DNA from: Pseudarthrobacter sp. NamE5
GTDB lineage: Bacteria > Actinomycetota > Actinomycetes > Actinomycetales > Micrococcaceae
DNA: 64,000 nucleotides
NCBI RefSeq assembly: GCF_005796225.1
Contig: NZ_VAHO01000008.1
Location: 1 to 64,000, forward strand
Direction of reading: 5' to 3'
Part shown: piece after piece, positions 1-8,386 of the stretch
How positions within the stretch are numbered: the first letter of the stretch is position 1
How the letters are laid out: each line of letters begins with the position of its first letter
Notes under the pieces: generated by a model
The model's database searches: none
Told to the model about the DNA's origin: nothing
What the model saw: only the letters and a program-made list of their open reading frames with translations
Translations under genes and position numbers: made by a program

Positions 1-127
1 ACGTTCCCTCGAGATGCTGGCGCGCCGTGGCGAGGTTGACGCCCAGGCTCCAATGAAGGCAATCGAGAAGTACAGGCTCCACAACGTGAACGCCGGCACC
101 ACCGGCAACGCGGGCGGAGAGGCCTGA
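1..127 (+). CDS. aceE: Pyruvate dehydrogenase E1 component, C-terminal fragment
   Basis: Only the last 41 codons lie in the window, in the frame that starts at base 2 and ends with TGA at 125-127. The peptide ends in YRLHNVNAGTTGNAGGEA, which closely matches the tail of the single-chain (homodimeric) E1 of actinobacterial pyruvate dehydrogenase complexes. E1 decarboxylates pyruvate and passes the acetyl group to the E2 lipoyl domain. Its position just before the fatty acid synthesis cluster is the usual arrangement in Arthrobacter relatives and fits a supply of acetyl-CoA. The identification rests on this short tail and on gene order. Confidence 0.8.
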   Translation, partial: RSLEMLARRGEVDAQAPMKAIEKYRLHNVNAGTTGNAGGEA

Positions 128-151
128 CCTCACCGTTTGACCCCGTACAGT

Positions 152-187
152 GACGGCGGCCCCCTCCGAAAGGCGGGGGCCGCCGTC
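152..187 (+). terminator. Terminator-like hairpin after aceE
   Basis: A perfect 13-bp stem, GACGGCGGCCCCC (152-164) with GGGGGCCGCCGTC (175-187), encloses a 10-nt loop. It starts 25 bases after the aceE stop. Only a weak T-rich tail follows (GTCCGTTT), so it may be a strong but incomplete intrinsic terminator. It separates aceE from fasR. Confidence 0.75.
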
Positions 188-228
188 GTCCGTTTGGACT
201 GCCCCCCTGTGACGCACGGCAAAGCGGA

Positions 229-246
229 TTGTAGCCTTCGCACAAA
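229..246 (+). promoter_or_regulatory. Candidate FasR-type operator upstream of fasR
   Basis: The sequence TTGTAGCCTTCGCACAAA repeats the architecture of the perfect palindrome found before fabD at 1530-1548. It has the same TTGTAG half, the same CTTC in the spacer and ACAA in the second half. Its centre lies about 44 bases upstream of the fasR start codon, where an activator touching RNA polymerase would sit. Binding by FasR itself is inferred. Confidence 0.5.
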
Positions 247-281
247 TGGAGGTTGGGCGGCACTGCCCGTATGCTCAAAGA

Positions 282-1526
282 ATGCCAGCACCTGCCACTC
301 CGTCGGCCCAGCGCAAACCGTCAACTCCGAAGGTCACGCCGGAGAAGTCAGAGACGCTCAAAAAGCTGCGGGCGAACGTGGGCCAGCTCTCCACCACCAC
401 TATGCGCGAGCTGGAAAAATCCCTTCCCTGGTACAGCCGCCTCAGCTCAGACGAGCGCTCGGCGCTGGGGATGGTGGCCCAAAACGGCATCGCCGCCTTT
501 GTCACCTGGTATGAGCGGCCAAGCTCGCCCTCGTGGATCCTGACGGACGTTTTCGGAACAGCCCCCACCGAACTGACCCGCTCCATCAGCCTGCAGAAAG
601 CCCTGCAGCTGATTCGGATCGTGGTGGAAGTGGTGGAGGACCAGGTCCCGGTCATCGCACCCGAAGCCGACCAGCCGTCGCTTCGCGAAGCCGTGCTGCG
701 GTATTCACGTGAGGTCGCCTTCGCTGCCGCCGATGTTTACGCCCGCGCCGCCGAATCCCGCGGGTCCTGGGACACCCGGCTCGAGGCCCTGATCGTGGAC
801 GCCATCCTGCGCGGGGAGAACACGGACGCCCTGCGCTCCAGAATCGCTGCGCTGGGCTGGAAAGCCCAGGAGCGGTTCACCGTCATGGTGGGCAATTCCC
901 CCTCCGAGCCCAGCGCCAGCTACGTCAGTGAACTCCGCCGCATGGCAGGCCGCTACGCAGAGGATGCCCTGGTGGGGATCCAGGGTGACCGGCTCATCCT
1001 CATCTTGGGCGGTGTCACGGATCGCGAAACCGCGTATGTGAAGCTCAGCGACATGTTCGCTCCCGGACCGGTGGTGTACGGCCCCGAAGCAACTTCCCTG
1101 CTGGAGGCCAGCGGGTCGGCCCAGTCAGCCTTCGCCGGCCTGACCGCGGCCAGGGCCTGGCCCTCCGCACCGCGCCCGGTGGCCGCGGACGACCTGTTGC
1201 CGGAACGGGTGATTTCCGGCGACGACGCGGCACGCCGTTCACTTGTGAAGAACATTTATCGGCCGCTCCTGGCGGCCTCCAACGGCCTGGTGGAAACGCT
1301 GGGAACCTACCTGGAACTCGGGCATTCATTGGAGGCCACGGCCCGGGAACTCTTCGTCCATGCGAACACCGTTCGGTACCGTCTGAAGCGTGTCTGCGAC
1401 GTAACGGGCTGGGATCCCCTCCTGCCGAGGGAGGCATTCGTACTGCAGGCAGCACTGGTGGTGGGCCGCCTTTCCGCCCCGCCGAAGGCTGCCGCCGAAC
1501 GTCAGGCGTCCCGGAACCAGCCCTGA
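282..1526 (+). CDS. fasR: FasR-type transcriptional regulator of fatty acid synthesis (PucR-like HTH)
   Basis: This 414-residue protein ends in a PucR-type helix-turn-helix: 'SLEATARELFVHANTVRYRLKR' spread over the last 70 residues, with the typical ANTVRYRL core. The rest looks like a GGDEF-derived sensory region. In Streptomyces coelicolor a protein of this class, FasR, sits directly upstream of fabD and activates the fab genes, and the synteny here is identical. ATG at 282 was chosen rather than ATG 246 because TATGCT at 270-275 is a plausible -10 box exactly six bases before it, giving a leaderless mRNA. ATG 246 also overlaps the operator-like sequence. What it senses (probably an acyl-CoA or acyl-ACP level) cannot be seen. 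Confidence 0.82.
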   Translation: MPAPATPSAQRKPSTPKVTPEKSETLKKLRANVGQLSTTTMRELEKSLPWYSRLSSDERSALGMVAQNGIAAFVTWYERPSSPSWILTDVFGTAPTELTRSISLQKALQLIRIVVEVVEDQVPVIAPEADQPSLREAVLRYSREVAFAAADVYARAAESRGSWDTRLEALIVDAILRGENTDALRSRIAALGWKAQERFTVMVGNSPSEPSASYVSELRRMAGRYAEDALVGIQGDRLILILGGVTDRETAYVKLSDMFAPGPVVYGPEATSLLEASGSAQSAFAGLTAARAWPSAPRPVAADDLLPERVISGDDAARRSLVKNIYRPLLAASNGLVETLGTYLELGHSLEATARELFVHANTVRYRLKRVCDVTGWDPLLPREAFVLQAALVVGRLSAPPKAAAERQASRNQP

Positions 1527-1529
1527 GTC

Positions 1530-1548
1530 GTTGTAGACTTCCTACAAC
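1530..1548 (+). promoter_or_regulatory. Perfect palindrome before fabD, candidate FasR operator
   Basis: GTTGTAGACTTCCTACAAC has perfect 7-bp arms around a 5-nt spacer. It begins 4 bases after the fasR stop and lies 66 bases before the fabD start. A degenerate copy lies in front of fasR. The pair suggests that one regulator, most simply FasR, controls both its own gene and fabDH-acpP-fabF. No strong -35/-10 pair was found downstream, so whether it activates or represses cannot be read from position alone. Confidence 0.6.
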
Positions 1549-1614
1549 CTGACCCCGTGAGCTTGGTGCGGACAAACACCGCTGGATCACACCGCAATTT
1601 GGAAAGCTGGATAC

Positions 1615-2544
1615 GTGCTTGCAATAGTCTGCCCTGGACAGGGCTCACAGACCCCGGGTTTTCTGGCCCCATGGCTCGAACTGCCCCCGGTGGCAGGCCA
1701 GCTGGCCTCCTTGAGCGACATCGCAGGCATCGACCTGATCGCCCACGGCACCACCTCGGATGAAGAAACCATCAAGGACACCGCCGTCGCGCAACCCCTG
1801 ATCGTCGCTGCCGGCCTGGTGGCGGCAGCTTCCCTCTTTGACGTCGAACTAAGCTCGCTTCCGATCGTCCTGGCGGGTCACTCTGTTGGCGAGATCACCG
1901 CATCCGCCCTCGCCGGCGTGCTCACCGACGAGGAAGCCATGACGTTCGTCCGCGAACGTGCCAACAGCATGGCAGAGGCGGCATCGGTCACACCCACCGG
2001 CATGAGTGCCGTGGTGGGTGGTGATCCTGCTGACGTCCTTGCAGCCATCACCGCCTCCGGCGCTGCCCCCGCCAATGTCAACGGTGCTGGCCAGACCGTC
2101 GCCGCCGGAACTTTCGAACAGCTCAGGGCCCTTGCGGACAATCCGCCCGCCAAGGCCCGCGTGATTCCGCTGAAGGTCGCCGGCGCCTTCCACACCAGCC
2201 ACATGGCACCCGCCGTAAGTGCGTTGAAGGCGCTGGAACCGCAGCTGAAGCCGCAGGCTCCCAAGGTTCCGCTGCTGTCCAATTTCGACGGCGCGGAAGT
2301 TACCGACGGCCGCGACGGCGTCGAGAGCCTCATTGCCCAGGTGTCACGTCCTGTCCGTTGGGACCTGTGCATGGAAACAATGGTCAAGCGGGGCGTCACC
2401 GGCGTCATTGAGCTTGCTCCCGCCGGCACCCTGGCAGGCCTTGCGAAGCGGGGCATGCCCGGCGTCAAGACCGTCGCCGTCAAGACCCCCGACGACCTTT
2501 CCGCAGCCCTGGCACTCTTCGCAGAACTGGAGGGAAACGCATGA
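1615..2544 (+). CDS. fabD: Malonyl-CoA:ACP transacylase
   Basis: FabD moves the malonyl group from malonyl-CoA onto acyl carrier protein, making the extender unit for type II fatty acid synthesis in the cytoplasm. The 309-residue length is normal. The N-terminal GQGSQ (8-12), the nucleophile elbow GHSVG (88-92, Ser90) and a probable catalytic His193 in AFHTSHM are visible. Translation starts with GTG, preceded by GGAAAG about ten bases upstream. The stop overlaps the fabH start by four bases (ATGA), indicating translational coupling. It is the first structural gene of the cluster behind the putative FasR operator. Confidence 0.95.
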   Translation: MLAIVCPGQGSQTPGFLAPWLELPPVAGQLASLSDIAGIDLIAHGTTSDEETIKDTAVAQPLIVAAGLVAAASLFDVELSSLPIVLAGHSVGEITASALAGVLTDEEAMTFVRERANSMAEAASVTPTGMSAVVGGDPADVLAAITASGAAPANVNGAGQTVAAGTFEQLRALADNPPAKARVIPLKVAGAFHTSHMAPAVSALKALEPQLKPQAPKVPLLSNFDGAEVTDGRDGVESLIAQVSRPVRWDLCMETMVKRGVTGVIELAPAGTLAGLAKRGMPGVKTVAVKTPDDLSAALALFAELEGNA

Positions 2545-3602
2545 GCGTTCCCACGCTGAAGCAGGCTCCCCTCCAGGAGCACACCCGCATCCTTGGACTG
2601 GGCGCCTACCGCCCCGATGTCATCGTCACCAACGAGGACGTGTGCCAGTGGATCGACTCCTCGGACGAGTGGATCCGCCAGCGCACCGGTATCGTCACGC
2701 GCCACCGGGCCGCAGCAGATGTCAGCGTCATTGACATGGCCGAGGGTGCCGCCCGCGAGGCAATGGACAAGGCCGGCATTGAAGCTTCCGACCTCGGCGC
2801 TGTCATTGTCTCCACCGTGACGCACCCCTACGCCACACCCTCTGCCGCTGCCAGCCTTGCTGACCGCCTCGGCGCCACCCCCGCCCCTGCGTTCGACATC
2901 TCGGCCGCATGCGCCGGCTACTGCTACGGGATTGCCCAGGGCGACGCGCTGGTCCGGTCCGGCACTGCCAAGTACGTCCTGGTGGTCGGCGCGGAAAAAC
3001 TGTCCGACGTCATCGACAACCGGGAGCGCACCATCTCCTTCCTGCTCGGGGACGGAGCGGGCGCCGTCGTCATCGGACCTTCCGAAGCCCCCGGCATCGC
3101 CCCGTCGGTCTGGGGTTCGGACGGCAGCAAGTGGGACGCCATCGGCATGACGCGGTCCATGCTGGATGTCCGCGACCTTGGCATGGCCGCCCGGCAGTCC
3201 GACTCCACCGGTGACCTCGCGCTCCTTGAGGAGGCGCAAGCGCTGTACCCAACCCTTCGGCAGGACGGCCAGACGGTCTTCCGCTGGGCGGTATGGGAGA
3301 TGGCCAAGGTTGCCCAGCAGGCCCTTGAGGCTGCGGGCATCGAGGCCGAGGACCTGGTGGCCTTCATTCCCCACCAGGCCAACATGCGCATCATTGACGA
3401 GATGGTGAAGAAGCTGAAGCTGCCCGAGACGGTTACAGTGGCACGGGACATCGCTGACGCCGGCAACACCTCTGCAGCCTCCATCCCGCTCGCGACGCAC
3501 CGCCTCCTCCAGGAGAACCCGGAGCTCAGCGGCGGCCTGGCCCTCCAGATCGGTTTCGGTGCGGGACTGGTCTTCGGTGCCCAGGTAGTTGTCCTTCCCT
3601 AG
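2541..3602 (+). CDS. fabH: 3-oxoacyl-ACP synthase III
   Basis: FabH condenses an acyl-CoA primer with malonyl-ACP and so starts each fatty acid chain. In Gram-positives rich in branched fatty acids it normally prefers branched primers derived from leucine, isoleucine and valine. The Cys-His-Asn triad is present: Cys124 in SAACAG, His278 in IPHQAN and Asn309 in GNTSAA. At 353 residues it is somewhat longer than the usual 320-335, with an extra 10-15 residues at the N terminus. The start ATG overlaps the fabD stop. Primer preference is an inference from the family; the branched-chain pathway genes leuB, leuCD and ilvE lie in the same window. Confidence 0.95.
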   Translation: MSVPTLKQAPLQEHTRILGLGAYRPDVIVTNEDVCQWIDSSDEWIRQRTGIVTRHRAAADVSVIDMAEGAAREAMDKAGIEASDLGAVIVSTVTHPYATPSAAASLADRLGATPAPAFDISAACAGYCYGIAQGDALVRSGTAKYVLVVGAEKLSDVIDNRERTISFLLGDGAGAVVIGPSEAPGIAPSVWGSDGSKWDAIGMTRSMLDVRDLGMAARQSDSTGDLALLEEAQALYPTLRQDGQTVFRWAVWEMAKVAQQALEAAGIEAEDLVAFIPHQANMRIIDEMVKKLKLPETVTVARDIADAGNTSAASIPLATHRLLQENPELSGGLALQIGFGAGLVFGAQVVVLP

Positions 3603-3679
3603 AAATGCCCAAGGGCCGCACCCGCGGCCTGACCCATTTCCGGCAGTCCCTGCCGGCAATACAAGAAAAGGAGCCACCA

Positions 3680-3925
3680 ATGGCTAGCAACGAAGAGATC
3701 CTGGCCGGATTGGCTGAAATCGTTAACGAGGAAACCGGCCTTGCCCCCGAGGCCGTGGAACTCGACAAGTCCTTCACCGAGGACCTGGACATCGACTCCA
3801 TCTCCATGATGACCATCGTGGTTAACGCGGAAGAGAAGTTCGGCGTCCGCATCCCCGACGAAGAGGTCAAGAACCTGAAGACCGTTGGCGACGCCGTCAG
3901 CTTTATCGCCGGAGCACAGGCCTAG
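3680..3925 (+). CDS. acpP: Acyl carrier protein
   Basis: This 81-residue acidic protein carries the growing acyl chain on a phosphopantetheine arm. The attachment site is Ser40 in the canonical LDIDSIS motif. The start at 3680 is fixed by a strong ribosome-binding site AAAGGAG at 3667-3673; upstream in-frame codons extend the frame but lack a site. It follows fabH by 77 bases. A strong hairpin after the stop probably sets the high acpP:fabF ratio expected for this abundant protein. Confidence 0.95.
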   Translation: MASNEEILAGLAEIVNEETGLAPEAVELDKSFTEDLDIDSISMMTIVVNAEEKFGVRIPDEEVKNLKTVGDAVSFIAGAQA

Positions 3926-3957
3926 CTCCGAGCTTCCGCCGTCTTTTCGGCATGGCA

Positions 3958-4002
3958 GGGCTGCCGGTCCGGTTGACCGGACCGGCAGCCCGCCGCATTT
4001 TT
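3958..4002 (+). terminator. Hairpin with T-run between acpP and fabF
   Basis: A perfect 15-bp stem pairs 3958-3972 (GGGCTGCCGGTCCGG) with 3977-3991 around the loop TTGA, and a run of five T follows at 3998-4002. It has the form of an intrinsic terminator placed inside the fab operon, 32 bases after acpP and 100 bases before fabF. Partial read-through, or a separate fabF promoter, would be needed to express fabF. Confidence 0.7.
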
Positions 4003-4090
4003 CCGGCACATTTCCCGAAGCGGAATGCGCCGATCATTACAACGCGGGACCTCCGGCAGACGGATTCCCCACCGACGAAAGAGTGATCCC

Positions 4091-5326
4091 ATGACACGCA
4101 AAGTAGTCATTACCGGTCTGGGCGCCACCACGCCCATCGGCGGCGATGTGCCCACGATGTGGAACAACGCGCTTAGGGGGGTCTCCGGTGCCCGCACCCT
4201 GGAGGACGACTGGGTCAGCAAGTACGAGCTGCCTGTCCATTTCGCTGCCCGCTGCAGCACGCCCGCCCTTGAGGTGCTCAGCCGCGTGGAAGCCAAGCGC
4301 ATGGACCCGTCCACCCAGTTCGGCGTCATTGCCGCCCGCGAAGCCTGGGCCGATGCCGGCATCACGGAAATTGACAAGGACCGGCTGGCCGTTGCCTTCG
4401 CAACAGGCATCGGTGGTGTCTGGACGCTGCTGGACGCTTGGGACACGCTGAAGGAAAAAGGACCCCGCCGGGTCCTCCCCATGACCGTTCCCATGCTGAT
4501 GCCCAACGGTGTTGCCGCTGCCGTCAGCCTGGACCTGGGTGCCCGCGCCGGCGCCCACACCCCGGTCTCGGCATGCGCCTCAGGCACCGAGGCCCTGCAC
4601 CTGGGACTGGATCTTATCCGCTCCGGCAAGGCGGATGTGGTCATGTGCGGCGGCGCCGAGGCTGCCATCCACCCCATGCCCCTGGCCGCTTTCGCTTCAA
4701 TGCAGGCCCTTTCCCGCCGTAATGATGAACCCGAGCGCGCCTCCCGCCCCTACGACACGGCCCGCGACGGCTTTGTCATGGGTGAGGGTGCGGGCGCGCT
4801 GGTCCTCGAGGCCGAGGAACACGCGCTGGCACGCGGTGCGCGCATCTACGGCGAACTGGCGGGCACGTCCGTCACCGCCGACGCATACCACATCACTGCC
4901 CCGGACCCTGAGGGTCTGGGCGCCACCCGTGCCCTCAAGGCTGCGATGTTCGATGGCAGGATCCAGCCGGAGGACGTGGTGCACGTAAACGCCCACGCCA
5001 CGTCGACCCCCGTGGGCGACAAGCCTGAGTACACGGCCCTCCGCGCTGCCTTGGGAGCCCATGTGGACAGCGTTGCCGTATCTGCGACCAAGTCGCAGAT
5101 GGGCCACCTCCTGGGCGCATCCGGTGCCGTCGAGGCTGTCCTTACAGTGCTCGCCGTCCACGAACGGAAGGCGCCCGTCACCATCAACCTGGAAAACCAG
5201 GACCCGGAGATCCCGCTGGACGTCGTCACCTCTGCCCGCGACCTGCCCTCGGGCAGCATAGTGGCGCTGAGCAACTCATTCGGCTTTGGCGGGCACAACG
5301 CCGTGATTGCCGTCCGCAGCGCCTGA
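4091..5326 (+). CDS. fabF: 3-oxoacyl-ACP synthase II
   Basis: FabF elongates acyl-ACP by decarboxylative condensation with malonyl-ACP. Its 411 residues match the family. The Cys-His-His triad is visible: Cys162 in VSACASG, His302 in VNAHATST and His339 in QMGHLLGA, with the conserved Lys334 just before the last. ATG 4091 was chosen because the family starts with MTRKVVITG; the open frame reaches further upstream without homology. It is the last gene of the cluster and is followed by a strong terminator shared with the convergent DUF3145 gene. Confidence 0.95.
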   Translation: MTRKVVITGLGATTPIGGDVPTMWNNALRGVSGARTLEDDWVSKYELPVHFAARCSTPALEVLSRVEAKRMDPSTQFGVIAAREAWADAGITEIDKDRLAVAFATGIGGVWTLLDAWDTLKEKGPRRVLPMTVPMLMPNGVAAAVSLDLGARAGAHTPVSACASGTEALHLGLDLIRSGKADVVMCGGAEAAIHPMPLAAFASMQALSRRNDEPERASRPYDTARDGFVMGEGAGALVLEAEEHALARGARIYGELAGTSVTADAYHITAPDPEGLGATRALKAAMFDGRIQPEDVVHVNAHATSTPVGDKPEYTALRAALGAHVDSVAVSATKSQMGHLLGASGAVEAVLTVLAVHERKAPVTINLENQDPEIPLDVVTSARDLPSGSIVALSNSFGFGGHNAVIAVRSA

Positions 5327-5359
5327 CAGACCGTGGCGGTCCTGATACCGCGCACGCAT

Positions 5360-5395
5360 AAGAGGAGGCCCCGCCGGTTGGCGGGGCCTCCTCTT
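5360..5395. terminator. Bidirectional terminator between fabF and the DUF3145 gene
   Basis: A perfect 16-bp stem, AAGAGGAGGCCCCGCC (5360-5375) with its complement (5380-5395), encloses the loop GGTT. The A-rich and T-rich ends can serve either strand. It lies between two convergent genes, 33 bases after the fabF stop. Confidence 0.85.
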
Positions 5396-5425
5396 TGCTA
5401 TGGAATAGCGTCTGCTCGACGGCGG

Positions 5426-5929
5426 TCAGCCCACCTGGTGGAGCCAGCGCACAGGTGCTCCCTCGGCGGCGTGCCGGAAAGGCTCGAGTTCTTCGTCCCA
5501 GGCTTCGCCGAGGGCGAGGGACAGCTCGTGGTAGACGGCGGCCGGATCGCCGGAGCCGGATTCGTACGCGTAGCGGATCCGGTCCTCCGACACCATGATG
5601 TTGCCGTGGACATCCGTCACGGCGTGGAAAATCCCCAACTCCGGCGTATGCGACCAGCGCCCGCCGTCAACGCCGGGGCTGGGCTCCTCGGTAACCTCGT
5701 AACGGAGGTGCGCCCACCCGCGCAGGGATGAGGCAAGCTTGGATCCAGTACCGGGGGCACCGGTCCAGGACAGCTCAGCCCGGAACATTCCGGGCGCAGC
5801 AGGCTGAGGGGTCCACTCAAGGTCCGTCCGCTTGTCCACGACGGATCCGATGGCCCACTCAACGTGGGGACACAAGGCCGTAGGGGCCGAGTGAACAAAC
5901 AGCACACCGCGGGTCATTGCAACAGACAT
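5426..5929 (-). CDS. DUF3145 family protein
   Basis: This conserved actinobacterial protein of 167 residues has no known activity. It begins MSVAMTRGVLFVHSAPTALCPHVEWA and contains no membrane segment. I recognise it as DUF3145 from the N-terminal 'LFVHSAP..LCPHVEWA' and from its habitual position beside the fab cluster, which hints at a role linked to lipid metabolism. The start ATG at 5929 is supported by GGAGG six bases upstream; a longer frame to 6085 exists but lacks such a site. It faces fabF across a shared terminator. About 240 bases with no recognised feature lie between it and xerC. Confidence 0.8.
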   Translation of the reverse strand: MSVAMTRGVLFVHSAPTALCPHVEWAIGSVVDKRTDLEWTPQPAAPGMFRAELSWTGAPGTGSKLASSLRGWAHLRYEVTEEPSPGVDGGRWSHTPELGIFHAVTDVHGNIMVSEDRIRYAYESGSGDPAAVYHELSLALGEAWDEELEPFRHAAEGAPVRWLHQVG

Positions 5930-6166
5930 TCCATCCTCCATAGCTCTAGGTACGTCTTCCCCAACGACCTCTGCCTGGATGGAACTGCCGTGCCCTGCAC
6001 TGCGGCGGTGGTTCCTGCCCGAATATTCAGATGTAGTACTGCTGTTGTCCGTACCCCCGTGGCGCAGGAAGCCGTAGAGCTTCAAGCGCGACTTGAAAGT
6101 TGCCGGACGTGACTCTTATTGTGCCGTACCCCACCGAATTACGCCAGTGCGATTCCTGCTGGCCCT

Positions 6167-7093
6167 TTATGCCCTGGGGTGTGCCTGTTGGTAGCTCTTC
6201 CGCAGCCGGTCCACGGAAACATGGGTGTAGATCTGGGTAGTGGCAAGGCTGCTGTGTCCCAGGATCTCCTGGACGGCGCGCAGGTCGGCGCCGCCGTCCA
6301 GCAGGTGGGTTGCCGCGGAGTGCCGGAATGCGTGGGGCCCTAATGCGGAGGTGTCGCCCAATTCGTCGAAGAGGGTGTTGACCATGGCCCGGACCTGGCG
6401 CTGGTCCACCCTGCCGCCTCGGGAGCCCAGGAAGAGGGCAGGGCCACTGGTGGCCTTGGCGAGCACGGGCCGGCCCCGCCGGAGCCAGTCATCCACCGCA
6501 AGGGCAGCCGGAACGCCGTACGGGACGGTCCGCTCTTTGTTGCCCTTGCCGATGACACGCAACGTCCGCCTGTCCGGGTCGAGGTCGTCAATGTCCAGCC
6601 CGGCCAGTTCGCCCACCCGGACACCCGTGGCGTAGAGCAGCTCCACGATGGCCCGGTTGCGGACGGCAAGCGGAGCACCTTCCGCCGCCGCCTCTTCCAG
6701 GCCTGCGAGCAGCCGGGCCAGCTGCCGGGCCTGCAGCACGGCGGGCAGGGAGCGTTCCCGTTTCGGGGCCTTGAGCCTCAGGGCAGGATCGGCGGTAAGG
6801 CGTTCCTCGCCCAGCGCCCAGGCAGTGAAAACCCTGATGGAAGCTGACCGCCGGGCAAGTGTCGTGCGCGCTGCACCGGCCTGGCTCTGCGTCCCGAGCC
6901 AGCGCCTAAGGGTGCCGAGGTCAAGGTCCTCGAGGGCGCGTGCACCTTCGCCTGAGGCATGGGCAAGGAGGCTGCGGACATCCCCTACGTAACCGCGGAG
7001 GGTATGCGGCGAAACGGCGCGCTCGGCGGTGAGGTAGCGCGCGAAGGCGCCAAGTGCAGCGCCGAGCTCCGCGGGCAGTTCCTCATTTTCCAC
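6167..7093 (-). CDS. xerC: Site-specific tyrosine recombinase of the XerC type
   Basis: XerC/XerD recombinases resolve chromosome dimers at dif sites during division. The catalytic set is complete: Arg in ATGVRVGELAG, Lys in GKGNKERTVP, His-x-x-Arg in HAFRHSAATH, His in LGHSSLATTQ and the nucleophile Tyr in IYTHV. The SAM-like N-terminal DNA-binding domain starts at FARYLTAERAVS. GTG 7093 gives 308 residues, the usual length. An ATG at 7180, 8 bases after dprA, has a better ribosome site but adds 29 arginine-rich residues without homology. It ends the yraN-comM-dprA run and is core rather than phage-derived. Confidence 0.88.
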   Translation of the reverse strand: MENEELPAELGAALGAFARYLTAERAVSPHTLRGYVGDVRSLLAHASGEGARALEDLDLGTLRRWLGTQSQAGAARTTLARRSASIRVFTAWALGEERLTADPALRLKAPKRERSLPAVLQARQLARLLAGLEEAAAEGAPLAVRNRAIVELLYATGVRVGELAGLDIDDLDPDRRTLRVIGKGNKERTVPYGVPAALAVDDWLRRGRPVLAKATSGPALFLGSRGGRVDQRQVRAMVNTLFDELGDTSALGPHAFRHSAATHLLDGGADLRAVQEILGHSSLATTQIYTHVSVDRLRKSYQQAHPRA

Positions 7094-7187
7094 TCTCCTA
7101 CTGTCCCAGCTCCGGCCCGGAATGTAGCGCCTGACACGGTCCCTTTGGAGCCGTACCTGGCCGATTGGGGCCCTGGTCATGGCGCCT

Positions 7188-8375
7188 TCAGTCGTTGACC
7201 TTCCCACGTTTCCAGCCGCCGCGCTCCGAGACGGCAAGGCCCAGCAGTCCCAACCGGCCCAGCCCTGCACGGACTGATTCCTGCCCCAAACCGGCCACCA
7301 CGGAGAGCTTGTCAACGGACGTGGTGGACCGCAGCGGAAGCGCGTCCAGAAGGATCAAGTCTTCGAGCGTCAGCCCGTCCTGCACCGCAGCCTCCCCGTG
7401 GCGGGCATCAGGAAGCGCCGAGCCGCTTGGGGCTGCAAGTTCGGCGATTTCCGCAGCGTCGGTCACGCAGACTGCTCCCCCGTCCCGCAGAAGCCGGTGG
7501 CAGCCCGCCGAGTTGGCGCTGTGAACCGATCCCGGGACGGCGCCGACAGCACGTCCAAGAGTCTCCGCGTGATGTGCGGTGTTGAGCGCTCCGGAGCGCC
7601 ACCTGGCCTCGACCACCACCGTCACGGCAGACAGTGCGGCAATGATCCGGTTGCGTTGGAGGAACCGGTAGCGCGTCGGGGCGGAGCCCGGCGGCACCTC
7701 CGCGAGTACTGCTCCCTGGTTGCACACTGCCCGCAGGAGATCCTCATTGCCTGAGGGATAGAACCTGTCCACTCCCCCGGCCATCACAGCAATGGTGGGA
7801 ACGGTACTGGAAGCTCCGGCCAGGGCGGCACGGTGGGCATGGGCGTCAATGCCGTACGCTCCGCCGGACACCACGGTAAGGCCTCTTTGTGCCAGGGAGT
7901 AGGCGATGTCCCCGGTGACGGCTGCCCCATAGCTGGTACTGTCCCGGGAACCGACAACGGCAACCGATGCAGCAACTGTGGGAAGCTGTTGTTCCTGCCC
8001 CCGCCACCAGAGGCAGATTGGCTCCTGGATCCCGAGGTCGGCCAACTGAGTGGGCCACAGTTCGTCCGCGGGAGTGATCAGCCGCCCGCCGAGGCGGGCC
8101 ATGGTTGCGAGGTCCCGCTCGGGAGCAAGGTCGGGTATCCGGGGTTGCCACCGCTTCAGGGATGCGGCGAGCCCGGACCATGCGGAGGAAGAACCGCAAC
8201 CGGCCAGGAGTGCGGTGATTTCCTGTTCCAACTCCGGTCCTGCCGTTAACTGGCCGGTGGCGACTCGCAGCGCATCCACTGCCCCGGTTGCCTGTACGAG
8301 TGCAAGGCCTGCCGCGTCCTGCGGCTCCATCAGGCGTGACAGGGCTGCCCGGGATAGGCGTTCGCTGTCGGCCAT
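7188..8375 (-). CDS. dprA: DNA processing protein DprA
   Basis: DprA binds incoming single-stranded DNA during transformation and loads RecA. The Rossmann-like core is clear in VGSRDSTSYG and GGAYGIDAHAHRAAL, followed by RYRFLQRNRIIAALS, which is typical of the family. The length of 395 residues is normal. ATG 8375 was chosen because AAGGA sits 7 bases before it; the upstream ATG at 8390 overlaps the comM stop and encodes that ribosome site. It is tightly coupled to comM. Many non-competent bacteria keep this gene, so competence is not proven. Confidence 0.93.
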   Translation of the reverse strand: MADSERLSRAALSRLMEPQDAAGLALVQATGAVDALRVATGQLTAGPELEQEITALLAGCGSSSAWSGLAASLKRWQPRIPDLAPERDLATMARLGGRLITPADELWPTQLADLGIQEPICLWWRGQEQQLPTVAASVAVVGSRDSTSYGAAVTGDIAYSLAQRGLTVVSGGAYGIDAHAHRAALAGASSTVPTIAVMAGGVDRFYPSGNEDLLRAVCNQGAVLAEVPPGSAPTRYRFLQRNRIIAALSAVTVVVEARWRSGALNTAHHAETLGRAVGAVPGSVHSANSAGCHRLLRDGGAVCVTDAAEIAELAAPSGSALPDARHGEAAVQDGLTLEDLILLDALPLRSTTSVDKLSVVAGLGQESVRAGLGRLGLLGLAVSERGGWKRGKVND

Positions 8376-8386
8376 GGCTGCTTCCT

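Noticed and set aside
1878..3680. Open frame of 600 codons on the minus strand
   Set aside because: It mirrors fabD and fabH and has no ribosome site or family features.
6167..7180. Phage or integrative-element integrase
   Set aside because: The tyrosine recombinase has the XerC length, sits in the conserved comM-dprA neighbourhood and has no att-like repeats or phage genes nearby.
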